NCBI RefSeq assembly: GCF_900230195.1
Contig: NZ_OCNE01000008.1
Location: 182,314-246,313 of the forward strand
Reading direction: 5' to 3'
DNA length: 64,000 bases
Source: Streptomyces zhaozhouensis
GTDB lineage: Bacteria; Actinomycetota; Actinomycetes; Streptomycetales; Streptomycetaceae
The notes beneath the pieces are model-generated. The model worked only from the letters and a program-made list of their open reading frames with translations. It was not told where the DNA came from and made no database searches. Below are positions 17,803 to 26,405 of this stretch, piece by piece. Every line of letters starts with the position of its first letter. Position 1 is the first letter of the stretch. The translations under genes were made by a program, and so were the position numbers.

Positions 17803-18269
17803 ACCGCCGGACGCTTCCGCCGCACATAGATCTGCTTGCGCACCAGGGCCACCACCGAACCGTCCTCGGCCCGCACCACGCAGTCGAACCAGGGGAGCGC
17901 CTTGGCACCGTCGGCGGTGGCCTCGCGTATCTCCGCGACCCGGGCGTCGTCGAGCACGAACTCCACCGTCACGTCGCCCCGCCCCGGCGCCACGTACTCG
18001 ATCTCCGCCGCCTTGTCCCAGACCACGTACTCCCCGGGACCCAACCGGTGCAGCACCAGCATCGCCCAGAACGGGTCGCACATCGAGTACAGCGAGCCGC
18101 CGAACTGGGTGCCGAAGTAGTTGCGGTTCAACCGGCGCAGCCGCATCCGCACCCGGGCCGAGGTCCAGTCGTCGGCGATGTGCTCCACCTTGATCCCGGC
18201 CGCGCGGAACGGCGGCCACCAGCGCATCAGGCGGCACAACCAGCGGGGAGTGACGGAACGTAGGGCCAT
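17763..18269 (-). CDS. DUF4442 hotdog-fold (thioesterase-like) protein
   Basis: 168 residues from MALRSVTPRWL. The core reads MRLRRLNRNYFGTQFGGSLYSMCDPFWAMLVLHRLGPGEYVVWDKAAEIEYVAPGRGDVTVEF, which matches the DUF4442/PaaI-like hotdog family (N-Y-F-GT-FGGSLY...DP). Family relatives hydrolyse acyl-CoA thioesters, but this subgroup is largely uncharacterised. Its last 40 bp overlap the 3' end of the response-regulator gene in tail-to-tail orientation. Confidence 0.8.
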   Translation of the reverse strand: MALRSVTPRWLCRLMRWWPPFRAAGIKVEHIADDWTSARVRMRLRRLNRNYFGTQFGGSLYSMCDPFWAMLVLHRLGPGEYVVWDKAAEIEYVAPGRGDVTVEFVLDDARVAEIREATADGAKALPWFDCVVRAEDGSVVALVRKQIYVRRKRPAVQPSQPGRTSPDS

Positions 18270-18315
18270 GACCCGAAAACTACCAGACCCGGTTACCCGT
18301 CGGTAATGACATCCG

Positions 18316-19593
18316 TCACGAGCCCGGATGACCGAGCGCACCCCGCGCCGCCCAACTCGTCACGGCCGCCACCCCCGCCAGCGCGGCCACCGTCAGCAGC
18401 GCCGTCGCCAGGCTGAACCAGTCCGCCAGGAAACCGATCGCCACCGGCCCCGCCAGCATCCCCCCGTACCCGATCGTCGACGCCGCGGCGACCCCGCGCG
18501 GCCCCGCCAACTGCCCCGCCGTGCCGATGGTGATCGGGAAGACGTTGGCCAGCCCCAGCCCCGTCAGCGCGAACCCGACCAACGCCAGCCACAGCGTCGG
18601 CGCCAGCGCCCCCAGCAGCATCCCGAACGCCCCCAGCGCTCCCCCCGCGACCAGCGCCCGCGTCGTCCCCAGCCGCGCCAGCACCGCCGAACCCGTCAGC
18701 CGACCCACCGTCATCGCCAGCGCGAAGAGCGCGTAGCCGGCCGCCGCCACGCCCGCGCTCGCCCCCAGCGTGTCCTTCAGATGCAGCGCGCTCCAGTCCG
18801 CCATCGCCCCCTCCCCGTACGTCGTGCACAGCGCGATCAGCCCCAGCACCGCCACCAGCCACCCCACCGCGCCGCGCGCCCCCGCGCCCCCGGGCGCCGC
18901 TGCCCCGGACGTGGACGCCCCGGGCGCCGCTGCCCCGGACGCGGACGCCCCGGACCCGCCCCGCGCGGTCGACCGCCACAGCGTGCGCCCCGCCCCCACC
19001 ACGACCGCCATCCCCAGCGCCGCCAGCAACGCCAGGTGCACCGCCGCGCTCAGCCGGTCCGCCACCAGCCCGCCCAACCCCGCGCCCACCATCCCGCCCA
19101 GGCTGAACGCCGCGTGGAAGGACGGCATCACCGGCCGCCGCAGCGCCGCGACCAGGTCCACCGCGGCGCTGTTCGCCGCCACGTTCACCCCGCCGAACCC
19201 CGCCCCGAACACCAGCAGCAACGCGCCGAGCCCCACCGCCGACCCCGCGTGGGCCGGCAGCGCGACGCTCCCCACCAGCAGCGCGCCCGCCAGCACCGTC
19301 ACCCGGTGGGTCCCGAAGCGCTGACACAACCGCCCCGTCAGCGTCATCGTCACCACCGCGCCCACCGACACCCCCAGCAGCGCCAGCCCCAACGCGCTGG
19401 GGGAGGCCCCGGTCTGCTCCTTCACGTCCGGAATCCGCACCACCCAGCCGGCGAAGACGAACCCGTCGACCGCGAAGAACGCCGTCAACGCCGCCCGCGC
19501 GCGCACCAGTTCACGCGGCGTCGGCCCGCGGCCGGCACCGCCGCCACCTGCGGCGGGCGACACCAGCGCCCGCAGTTTGTTTATGGGAGACAC
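18316..19593 (-). CDS. MFS transporter
   Basis: 425 residues with twelve predicted hydrophobic segments. The first loop is VRIPDVKEQTGASPSALGLALLGVSVGAVVTM and GRLCQRFGTHRV acts as the MFS loop signature. The central cytoplasmic loop contains a duplicated Gly/Ala/Ser stretch (GAAAPGAS repeated), caused by a direct DNA repeat around 18894-18955. The GTG start lies inside a palindrome shared with the divergent ROK repressor gene, only 17 bp away. It probably carries a sugar or small metabolite sensed by that repressor. Confidence 0.87.
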   Translation of the reverse strand: MSPINKLRALVSPAAGGGGAGRGPTPRELVRARAALTAFFAVDGFVFAGWVVRIPDVKEQTGASPSALGLALLGVSVGAVVTMTLTGRLCQRFGTHRVTVLAGALLVGSVALPAHAGSAVGLGALLLVFGAGFGGVNVAANSAAVDLVAALRRPVMPSFHAAFSLGGMVGAGLGGLVADRLSAAVHLALLAALGMAVVVGAGRTLWRSTARGGSGASASGAAAPGASTSGAAAPGGAGARGAVGWLVAVLGLIALCTTYGEGAMADWSALHLKDTLGASAGVAAAGYALFALAMTVGRLTGSAVLARLGTTRALVAGGALGAFGMLLGALAPTLWLALVGFALTGLGLANVFPITIGTAGQLAGPRGVAAASTIGYGGMLAGPVAIGFLADWFSLATALLTVAALAGVAAVTSWAARGALGHPGS

Positions 19594-19596
19594 AAA
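19576..19596. promoter_or_regulatory. palindromic operator overlapping the MFS start codon
   Basis: A 21-bp partial palindrome, TTTGTnT...AnACAAA, in an AT-rich pocket. It covers the GTG of the MFS gene and ends 14 bp before the ROK-repressor start. It is the likely binding site of that repressor; leaderless or near-leaderless transcripts are implied on at least one side. Confidence 0.55.
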
Positions 19597-19610
19597 GCCA
19601 GAATAGGAGC

Positions 19611-20819
19611 GTGACCCACACCCGCACCAGACTGGAACGTGGCCGAAACGCGCTGGGCCCCGCGCTCGAACTCGTCCACACCGGCCGCGCCCCCACCCGT
19701 GCCGTCCTCACCACCGCTCTCGGCGTCACCCGCGCCACCGCAGGCGCCGTCGCCAGCGAACTCCAGACGCTCGGCCTCATCACCGTCGACTCCCGCCCCG
19801 GCGGCGCCACCGGCAGCCACGGCCGCCCCTCCCACCGGCTGGCCATCGACCCCGGCGGACCCGTCGCGCTGGCCGCCCAGGTGCACGCCGACGGGTTCCG
19901 CGCCGCCCTCGTCGGGCTCGGCGGCCACCTCCACGCCACCACCCCCGCGTGCACCACCGTCGCCGCCGACCCCAAGGAGATCCTCGGTCAGGTCGTCGCC
20001 GCCGGCGCCGACCTGCTGCGCGAGACCGGCCGCCACTGCGTCGGCGCCGGCCTCGCCGTCCCGTCCGCCGTCGCCGAGCCGGAGGGCACCGCCCTCAACC
20101 CCCTCCACCTCGCGTGGCCGGCCGGCGCCCCCGTGCGCGACCTCTTCAACGACTGCCTCGCCGAGGCCGGCGTCGACGCCCCCGGCTACTGCGGCAACGA
20201 CGTCAACCTCGCCGCCCTCGCCGAACACCGCCACGGCGCCGGCCAGGGCGCCGCCCACCTGCTGTGCGTCGCCACCGGCCACCGGGGCGTCGGCGGCGCC
20301 CTCGTCCTCGACGGCCGACTGCACTCGGGCAGCGCGGGCCTCGCCCTGGAGGTCGGCCACCTGACCGTCGACCCCGCGGGCCGCCCCTGCCACTGCGGCA
20401 GTCGGGGCTGCCTCGACGTCGAGACCGACCCGCTCGCCCTGCTGGAGGCCGCCGGCCGCACCCCGGGCCCCGAGGGCTCCCTGCTGGACCAGACCCGTGA
20501 GCTGCTGCGCACCGAGTACGCCACCGACCCCGCCGTGCGCGGCGCCGCCCACGCGGTCATCGACCGCCTCGGCCTCGGCCTCGCCGGCCTGGTCAACATC
20601 CTCAACCCCGACCGCATCATCCTCGGCGGACTGCACCGCTGGCTGCTGGAGGCCGACCCGGACCGCCTGCGCGGCCTGATCGAGGCCGGCAGTCTGTGGG
20701 GGAGAAGCGGCACCGTCCCCCTCGCCGCCTGCACCCTCGACTACAACAGCCTCGTGGGCGCCGCCGAACTCGCCTGGCAGCCCGTCCTCGACGATCCCCT
20801 GGCCGCCCTCCCCGCCTGA
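19611..20819 (+). CDS. ROK family transcriptional repressor
   Basis: 402 residues. An N-terminal winged helix (ALELVHTGRAPTRAVLTTALGVTRATAGAVASELQTLGLITVDSRPGG) is joined to a ROK domain with the zinc motif CHCGSRGCLDVETDP. The sugar-binding region is present (VPSAVAEPEGTALNPLHLAWPA), but the classical DIGGT kinase motif is degraded, as usual in repressors. The divergent MFS gene and the palindrome between them indicate it controls uptake or efflux of its effector sugar. Confidence 0.87.
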   Translation: MTHTRTRLERGRNALGPALELVHTGRAPTRAVLTTALGVTRATAGAVASELQTLGLITVDSRPGGATGSHGRPSHRLAIDPGGPVALAAQVHADGFRAALVGLGGHLHATTPACTTVAADPKEILGQVVAAGADLLRETGRHCVGAGLAVPSAVAEPEGTALNPLHLAWPAGAPVRDLFNDCLAEAGVDAPGYCGNDVNLAALAEHRHGAGQGAAHLLCVATGHRGVGGALVLDGRLHSGSAGLALEVGHLTVDPAGRPCHCGSRGCLDVETDPLALLEAAGRTPGPEGSLLDQTRELLRTEYATDPAVRGAAHAVIDRLGLGLAGLVNILNPDRIILGGLHRWLLEADPDRLRGLIEAGSLWGRSGTVPLAACTLDYNSLVGAAELAWQPVLDDPLAALPA

Positions 20820-20827
20820 CCCGCCCC

Positions 20828-22009
20828 TCAGACCTGCTCCACTCCCGACCCCAGCGGAGCCGGCAACAGCCGCCACACCGCCCGCCGTTGGGCCGGCTCC
20901 GCCTCGTCGTCCCAGGGATCGGGCGTCGCCGGCACCCGCAGCCGGCACACCGGCCCGGTGCCCAACCGCGCGTACCCCGCACCCACCGCCACGGCCGGCC
21001 CCGGCGGCGGCATCCGCCCCAGCACCGCCGACACCTGCGCGGCGTCCAACGCCCCCAGCGCCACCCGCGCCCGCAGACACCCCAGCACCCCGTCGCCCAG
21101 CCGCTCCCACACCCCCACCTGCTCGGCCAGCGCCACCGTCACCCCCGCCTCCCGCCCGTACCGCAGCGGCACGTCGAGCCAGCCGCTCGGGTCGCCCGCC
21201 CCCGCGGCCCACGCCCGGTGCGCCAGCAGCACCGGCCGGTCCACCAGCAGCCACAACGGCGGCAGCGTCGCCCGGTCCCCCGCGTCCAGCAGCAGCCGCC
21301 GCTCCGTCTCCCGCGCCACCCACGCCAGCCCCGTCACCGCGCCCTCGGGCGTCGACTCCACCCCCCACACCCCCGCCCGCCCCGCGAAGCAGCCGAAACC
21401 GCCCGACCCGGCGCCGTCCACCAGCACCGCCTCACCCCACCCCAACGCCTGCAACGCCACGGCCCGCAGCAACCCCGTCCCCCCGGCACCCGGCGCCCCC
21501 ACCGCCAGCAGATGCGGCTCCCCGGAACGCCTGCCCGTCCGCCACAGCAGCGGCGCCATCTCCGTCACGATCCCCGCGCCCATGGCCGGCACCGTGCGGT
21601 CGGCGGCCGCGCGGTCCGTGCACCCCAGCACCACCTCGCCCGTCCCCGCGACGAACCGCTGCGCCACCACCTCCGCCGGCCACGGCCCGACGGCCGCGCC
21701 CTCCGGCTCGACGTCCGCGTCCCGGCCCTCCTCGGGCGGCGGCCACTCCGGCCGTCCCTCCCGCCACCCCAGCGCCACGGCCCCCGCCACCAGCGCCGCC
21801 ACCAGCCAGGCCCCCACCGCCGGCAGCCACAGCGCCACCCCGCACAGCCCGACCGCCCCCGCGGCGGCCGGCAACCGCCGCCGCCCCCGCGCGCCCCACC
21901 ACCACGCCGCCACCGCCATCCGCGCCAGCCCCCGCAGCACCACCCACGGCAGCCACGCCAGCCATCCCAGCGCTCCCCGCCGTTCGCTCCCGTGCGCCGT
22001 CGCCCGCAT
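20828..22009 (-). CDS. FtsK/TraB-like membrane protein with degenerate Walker A
   Basis: 393 residues starting MRATAHGSERRG. Two or three hydrophobic segments (about 15-80) precede a cytoplasmic domain. A P-loop-like stretch HLLAVGAPGAGGTGLLRAVALQAL occupies the position expected for the Walker A of FtsK/SpoIIIE-type proteins, but the lysine is replaced by glycine, so ATP hydrolysis is doubtful. PPLWLLVDRPVLLAH could be a Walker B remnant. It is 32 bp downstream of a 64-residue membrane protein and probably co-transcribed. The function is unknown, and the family link is an inference from layout. Confidence 0.5.
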   Translation of the reverse strand: MRATAHGSERRGALGWLAWLPWVVLRGLARMAVAAWWWGARGRRRLPAAAGAVGLCGVALWLPAVGAWLVAALVAGAVALGWREGRPEWPPPEEGRDADVEPEGAAVGPWPAEVVAQRFVAGTGEVVLGCTDRAAADRTVPAMGAGIVTEMAPLLWRTGRRSGEPHLLAVGAPGAGGTGLLRAVALQALGWGEAVLVDGAGSGGFGCFAGRAGVWGVESTPEGAVTGLAWVARETERRLLLDAGDRATLPPLWLLVDRPVLLAHRAWAAGAGDPSGWLDVPLRYGREAGVTVALAEQVGVWERLGDGVLGCLRARVALGALDAAQVSAVLGRMPPPGPAVAVGAGYARLGTGPVCRLRVPATPDPWDDEAEPAQRRAVWRLLPAPLGSGVEQV

Positions 22010-22041
22010 CGCGCGCTCCTCGTCCCCGGGCCGCGTGCCGA

Positions 22042-22236
22042 CTACAGCGCGATCCCGCCGAGCATCTGGGCGATCCGTGCCCCGCCCTCGTGGATGCCCG
22101 GCGCCACCGAGGTGCCCGCCAGATAGAAGCCGAAGAGGGCGCAGACCACCGCGTGCGACGGCTTCAGCCCGTCCTTGCGGAAAAAGAGGAACACCACGAT
22201 CCCCAGCAGCACGACTCCCGAGATGGACAGGACCAT
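22042..22236 (-). CDS. small two-helix membrane protein
   Basis: 64 residues behind GGGGAGTG: MVLSISGVVLLGIVVFLFF, then a KDGLKPSHAVVCALFGFYLAGTSVAP segment, then a short tail. There are two hydrophobic helices with a short charged loop. It forms a likely two-gene operon with the FtsK-like gene. I recognise the type as a small protein common in Streptomyces but know no function. Confidence 0.72.
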   Translation of the reverse strand: MVLSISGVVLLGIVVFLFFRKDGLKPSHAVVCALFGFYLAGTSVAPGIHEGGARIAQMLGGIAL

Positions 22237-22449
22237 GAGTACTCACTCCCCAAGCGGCCGACGGCGTTCTGAGAAGCACTCTAAGCAGAGTAAAAGCCAA
22301 ATATCAGTTGAAAAGGTCATATGGGGGAAAGCAGCCCTCGCCGTGACGAACTCACACCCCGTCAGCGCCCCACACCGCGCCACGGTGCGGCACCCGTCCC
22401 AGAGGTCGATAGGCTGGCCTCTGTTCGAGGGCGAGGAGGAAGAAAACCG

Positions 22450-23691
22450 ATGGCAGACAGCACCCAGCCGTTGTCCGCGCGCGCCAAGTTCGCCGTGACG
22501 GCCGGCAAGGCCGCGGCGGCCGTTTCCCGGGCAGCCGGCCGAGGCAGCGGGTCGGTGATCGGCGGGAAGGTCGCCCTGCGCGTCGACCCCGAGCTGCTCG
22601 CCCGCCTCGCCGGACACCTGGACGTCGTCCTGGTCTCCGCCACCAACGGCAAGACGACCACCACCCGGCTCATCGCCGAGGCCCTGCGCGCCGGCGGCCC
22701 CGTCGTCTCCAACGCCCTGGGCGCCAACATGCCCGCCGGCATCACCTCCGCCCTCTCCGGCGGGGCCGAGGCGCGGTACGGCGTCATCGAGGTCGACGAG
22801 AAGTACCTCACCACCGTCGCCGAGGACGTCCACCCCAAGATCGTGGCGCTGCTCAACCTCTCCCGCGACCAGCTCGACCGCGCCGCCGAGACCCGGATGC
22901 TCGCCGAACGCTGGCGCGAGGGCCTCCAGGACTCCAAGGCCACCGTCGTCGCCAACGCCGACGACCCGCTCGTCGTCTGGGCCGCCTCCTCCTCCGCCAA
23001 CGTCGTCTGGGTCGCCGCCGGCCAGGAGTGGAAGGACGACGCCTGGTCCTGCCCCGCCTGCGGCGGCGTCATGCACCGCCCCGACGACACCCACTGGGCC
23101 TGCGGCGAGTGCGGCTTCGGCCGCCCCGCCCCCACCTGGGTCCTCTCCCACGGGCAGGTCATCGACCCGCACGGCTCCGCCTGGCCCATCCGCCTTCAGC
23201 TGCCCGGCCGCGCCAACCAGGCCAACGCCACCACCGCAGCGGCCGTCGCCGCCACCTTCGGCATCCACCCCCAGGTCGCCCTCCAGCGCATGGAGTCCGT
23301 CGCCGCCGTCGCCGGCCGCTACGACGTCGTCAGCTACCAGGGCCGCGACATCCGCCTCCTCCTCGCCAAGAACCCGGCCGGCTGGCTGGAGACGTTCTCC
23401 CTCATCGACCCCGCGCCCGCCCCCGTGCTGCTGTCCGTCAACGCCCGCGGCGCCGACGGCACCGACACCTCCTGGCTGTGGGACGTCGACTACACCCGCC
23501 TCGCCGGCCGCCCCGTCGCCGTCATCGGCGACCGCCGCCTCGACCTCGCGGTCCGCCTGGAGGTCGCCAACGTCGACTTCGGCGTCTACGACACCCTCGA
23601 CCAGGCCATCGCCCAGCTGCCCGCCGGCCGCATCGAGGCCATCGCCAACTACACCGCGTTCCAGGACCTGCGCCGCATCGTCGGCAACTGA
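22450..23691 (+). CDS. murT: lipid II isoglutaminyl synthase, MurT subunit
   Basis: 413 residues behind GGAGGAAG. A Mur-ligase-type central domain has the P-loop ATNGKTTTTRL at about 64-74 and IEVDEKYL for metal binding. Inserted in it is a zinc ribbon with Cys 201, 204, 218 and 221 (CPAC...CGEC). The C-terminal DUF1727 domain ends DTLDQAIAQLPAGRIEAIANYTAFQDLRRIVG, holding the catalytic Asp/His region. MurT activates the D-Glu of lipid II with ATP and accepts ammonia from GatD. gatD follows after 51 bp. Confidence 0.95.
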   Translation: MADSTQPLSARAKFAVTAGKAAAAVSRAAGRGSGSVIGGKVALRVDPELLARLAGHLDVVLVSATNGKTTTTRLIAEALRAGGPVVSNALGANMPAGITSALSGGAEARYGVIEVDEKYLTTVAEDVHPKIVALLNLSRDQLDRAAETRMLAERWREGLQDSKATVVANADDPLVVWAASSSANVVWVAAGQEWKDDAWSCPACGGVMHRPDDTHWACGECGFGRPAPTWVLSHGQVIDPHGSAWPIRLQLPGRANQANATTAAAVAATFGIHPQVALQRMESVAAVAGRYDVVSYQGRDIRLLLAKNPAGWLETFSLIDPAPAPVLLSVNARGADGTDTSWLWDVDYTRLAGRPVAVIGDRRLDLAVRLEVANVDFGVYDTLDQAIAQLPAGRIEAIANYTAFQDLRRIVGN

Positions 23692-23742
23692 CGCCGCCAC
23701 GGCCCCCGCGAACGCCCCCGGACGAGAGGAACGACAGCGACC

Positions 23743-24471
23743 ATGAGCACCTCAGGCCTCCGCCTGGTCTGGGTCTACCCCGACCTCCTGAGCACCTACG
23801 GCGACCAGGGCAACGTGCTCGTCGTCGAACGCCGCGCCCAGCAGCGCGGCCTGCGCGTCGAGCGCGTCGACGTCCGCTCCGACCAGCCGCTGCCCACCTC
23901 GGGCGACATCTACCTGATCGGCGGCGGCGAGGACCGCCCCCAGCGGCTGGCCGCGGAACGCCTGCTGCGCGACGGGGGCCTCACCCGCGCCGTCGAGAAC
24001 GGCGCCATCATCTTCTCCGTCTGCGCCGGCTACCAGATCATCGGCCACGAGTTCATCAACGACCTCGGCGAGCGCCAGCAGGGCCTCGGCCTCCTCGACG
24101 TCATCAGCGAACGCGGCACCGGCGCGCGCTGCGTCGGCGACGTCCTCGGCGACATCGACCCGCAGCTCGGCCTGCCGCAGCTCACCGGCTTCGAGAACCA
24201 CCAGGGCATCACCCGCATCGGCCCGGCCGCCCGCCCCCTCGCCCAGGTCCGCCTCGGCAACGGCAACGGCACCGGGGACGGCACCGAGGGCGCGTGGAAC
24301 GGCACCGTCTTCGGCACCTACATGCACGGCCCCGTCCTCGCCCGCAACCCCCAGATCGCCGACCTCCTCGTCAAGCTCACCCTCGACGTCAACGCCCTGC
24401 CCCCCGTCGACGACCGCTGGTACGAGGCCCTGCGCACCGAGCGCATCGCCGCCGCCACCGCCCCCGCCTGA
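23743..24471 (+). CDS. gatD: lipid II isoglutaminyl synthase, glutamine amidotransferase subunit GatD
   Basis: 242 residues of the CobB/CobQ-type class I amidotransferase fold. The nucleophile is Cys94 in IIFSVCAGYQIIG, at the same number as in staphylococcal GatD. The histidine is near 195 in GTYMHGPVLARNP, and the opening YPDLLSTYGDQGNVLVVERRAQQRG matches the family. It releases ammonia from glutamine and channels it to MurT, amidating peptidoglycan D-glutamate to D-isoglutamine. It works as a MurT-GatD heterodimer on the inner membrane face. Confidence 0.95.
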   Translation: MSTSGLRLVWVYPDLLSTYGDQGNVLVVERRAQQRGLRVERVDVRSDQPLPTSGDIYLIGGGEDRPQRLAAERLLRDGGLTRAVENGAIIFSVCAGYQIIGHEFINDLGERQQGLGLLDVISERGTGARCVGDVLGDIDPQLGLPQLTGFENHQGITRIGPAARPLAQVRLGNGNGTGDGTEGAWNGTVFGTYMHGPVLARNPQIADLLVKLTLDVNALPPVDDRWYEALRTERIAAATAPA

Positions 24472-24573
24472 CACCCTTCGCCGGGGCCCCGACGAGGGGA
24501 CCCCGGCCACCACCCCCACCGGCGCGTTCCCTAAGGTTGCGGGTGTACCGCGCACAGCACAGGGAGTGACACG

Positions 24574-25521
24574 ATGGGGCACGGCGAACACGGCGGCCAC
24601 GGCGACCTGCCACCCCTCACACCGGGACGCGCGCTCGAGCTCGGCGGCGACTCCTTCTTCCTCGTCGGCTGCCTGCTCGTCCTGGCCCTCTACGGTATCG
24701 GCGTCGCCCGCCTCCGGCGGCGCGGCGACAGCTGGGGCGCCGGCCGCGTCGTCGCCTTCACCCTCGGCGTCCTGTCCGTCGCCGCCGTCACCGCCACCCG
24801 CCTCAACGACTACGGCATGGTGCTCTTCAGCGCCCACATGATCCAGCACATGGTGATCAGCATGGTCTCCCCGATCCTGCTGCTCCTCGGCGCCCCCGTC
24901 ACCCTCCTGCTGCGCGCCCTGCCCGCCGCCGGCCGGGGCCGCAGGGGCCCGCGCGAATGGCTCGTCACCCTGCTGCACAGCCACTACGTCCGCGCCGTCA
25001 GCAGCCCCCTGTTCACCATCCCGCTCTTCATCGCCAGCCTCTACGCGCTGTACTTCACGCCGCTCTTCGACTTCCTCATGGGCAGCAGGCTCGGCCACCT
25101 CGGGATGATGCTCCACTTCCTCGCCGTCGGCCTGGTCTTCTTCTGGCCCATCATGGGCGTCGACCCCGGCCCCCGCCGCGCCGGCCACCTCATGCGGATG
25201 CTGGAGCTCTTCGCCACCATGCCGTTCCACGCCTTCTTCGGCATCGCCCTGATGATGGCCAGCGAACCGCTCATCGACACCTACGCCGAGATCCCCGCCT
25301 CGCTCGGCACCGACGCCCTCTCCGACCAGTCGGCCGCCGGCGGCATCGCCTGGGCGTTCAGCGAGATCCCCACCGTCATCGTGCTCCTCGCCCTCGTCTT
25401 CCAGTGGTACGTCTCGGAACAGCGCACCTCCCGCCGCCTGGACCGCGCCGCCGACCGCGACGGGGACGCCGAGCTCGCCGCCTACAACAAGTACCTCGCC
25501 GAGCTCGGCAGCCGCGGCTGA
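24574..25521 (+). CDS. CtaG/caa3-type cytochrome c oxidase assembly protein
   Basis: 315 residues with about seven membrane helices. Conserved features of the Caa3_CtaG family are visible: a histidine-rich N-terminus (MGHGEHGGHGDLP), FSAHMIQHMVISMVSPILLLLGAPVTLLLRALP, and a PFHAFFGIALMM segment. The family is required for copper delivery or assembly of the terminal oxidase. It starts at an ATG 102 bp after gatD. The fold is confident; the exact role is from family knowledge. Confidence 0.88.
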   Translation: MGHGEHGGHGDLPPLTPGRALELGGDSFFLVGCLLVLALYGIGVARLRRRGDSWGAGRVVAFTLGVLSVAAVTATRLNDYGMVLFSAHMIQHMVISMVSPILLLLGAPVTLLLRALPAAGRGRRGPREWLVTLLHSHYVRAVSSPLFTIPLFIASLYALYFTPLFDFLMGSRLGHLGMMLHFLAVGLVFFWPIMGVDPGPRRAGHLMRMLELFATMPFHAFFGIALMMASEPLIDTYAEIPASLGTDALSDQSAAGGIAWAFSEIPTVIVLLALVFQWYVSEQRTSRRLDRAADRDGDAELAAYNKYLAELGSRG

Positions 25522-25658
25522 CCGCCCGTCAACACCCCCCTCACCAGCGGGAAGGGGCTGGCGGCCGCACCCGGCGAGCATCTAACGTACGGGGGTACGA
25601 GGCCCGACGCACCAGCCCGGCGTCGCGCCGCCACACCACACCGAAACAGGGGGACGCG

Positions 25659-26405
25659 GTGGCCACCACCAGCGCATGGGTCCAACGATTCCACCCGCAG
25701 CCCGAGGCGCCCGTCCGCCTCGTCTGCCTGCCGCACGCAGGCGGTTCCGCCAGCTACTTCCACCCCGTCTCGGCGGCGCTCCGCCCCGCCGCCGAGGTGC
25801 TGGCCATCCAATACCCCGGCCGGCAGAACCGCCGCGCCGAGCCGCCGCTGCGCACCGTCGACGCCCTCGCCGAAGGCGTCGCCGAGGCGCTGGCGCCCCA
25901 CACCGACCGCCCGCTGGCCCTCTTCGGCCACAGCCTGGGCGCCAGCGTCGCCTACGAGACCGCCCGGCTCCTGACCAAGGCCGGCACCCCGCCGGTGACC
26001 CTGGTCGTCTCCGGCCGCCGCGCGCCCAGCCGCCACCGCGAGGAGAACGTCCACCGCCGCGACGACGCCGGCGTCCTGGCCGAGATACGCCGCCTCGGCG
26101 GCACCGAGATACAGCTGCTGGACGACCCCGAGATCCAGGCCATGGTCCTGCCGGCCATCCGCGCCGACTACGAGGCCGTGGAGACCTACCGCCACGCCGA
26201 CGGGCCCCTCCTCGACTGCCCGCTGCTCACCCTCGTCGGCGACGACGACCCCCTGGCCACCCTCGACGAGGCGCGCGACTGGAAGCTGACCACCACCGGC
26301 GACTTCCGCCTCACCACCTTCACCGGCGGCCACTTCTACCTCAACGACCAGGCGCCCGCCGTCATCGCCGCGCTCCGCGACCACCTCGCCACGGTCACTC
26401 CCTGA
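25659..26405 (+). CDS. type II thioesterase (alpha/beta hydrolase)
   Basis: 248 residues from a GTG behind a GGGGGA site. The start VRLVCLPHAGGSASYFHPVSAAL, the elbow LALFGHSLGASVAYETARLL (GHSLG serine) and the late histidine in FTGGHFYLNDQ give a complete GrsT/TEII triad with Asp in GDDDPLATL. Such enzymes clear misprimed carrier proteins of polyketide or nonribosomal peptide synthases. None is present in this window, so it may serve a distant cluster. It converges with the methyltransferase, overlapping by 11 bp. Confidence 0.9.
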   Translation: MATTSAWVQRFHPQPEAPVRLVCLPHAGGSASYFHPVSAALRPAAEVLAIQYPGRQNRRAEPPLRTVDALAEGVAEALAPHTDRPLALFGHSLGASVAYETARLLTKAGTPPVTLVVSGRRAPSRHREENVHRRDDAGVLAEIRRLGGTEIQLLDDPEIQAMVLPAIRADYEAVETYRHADGPLLDCPLLTLVGDDDPLATLDEARDWKLTTTGDFRLTTFTGGHFYLNDQAPAVIAALRDHLATVTP

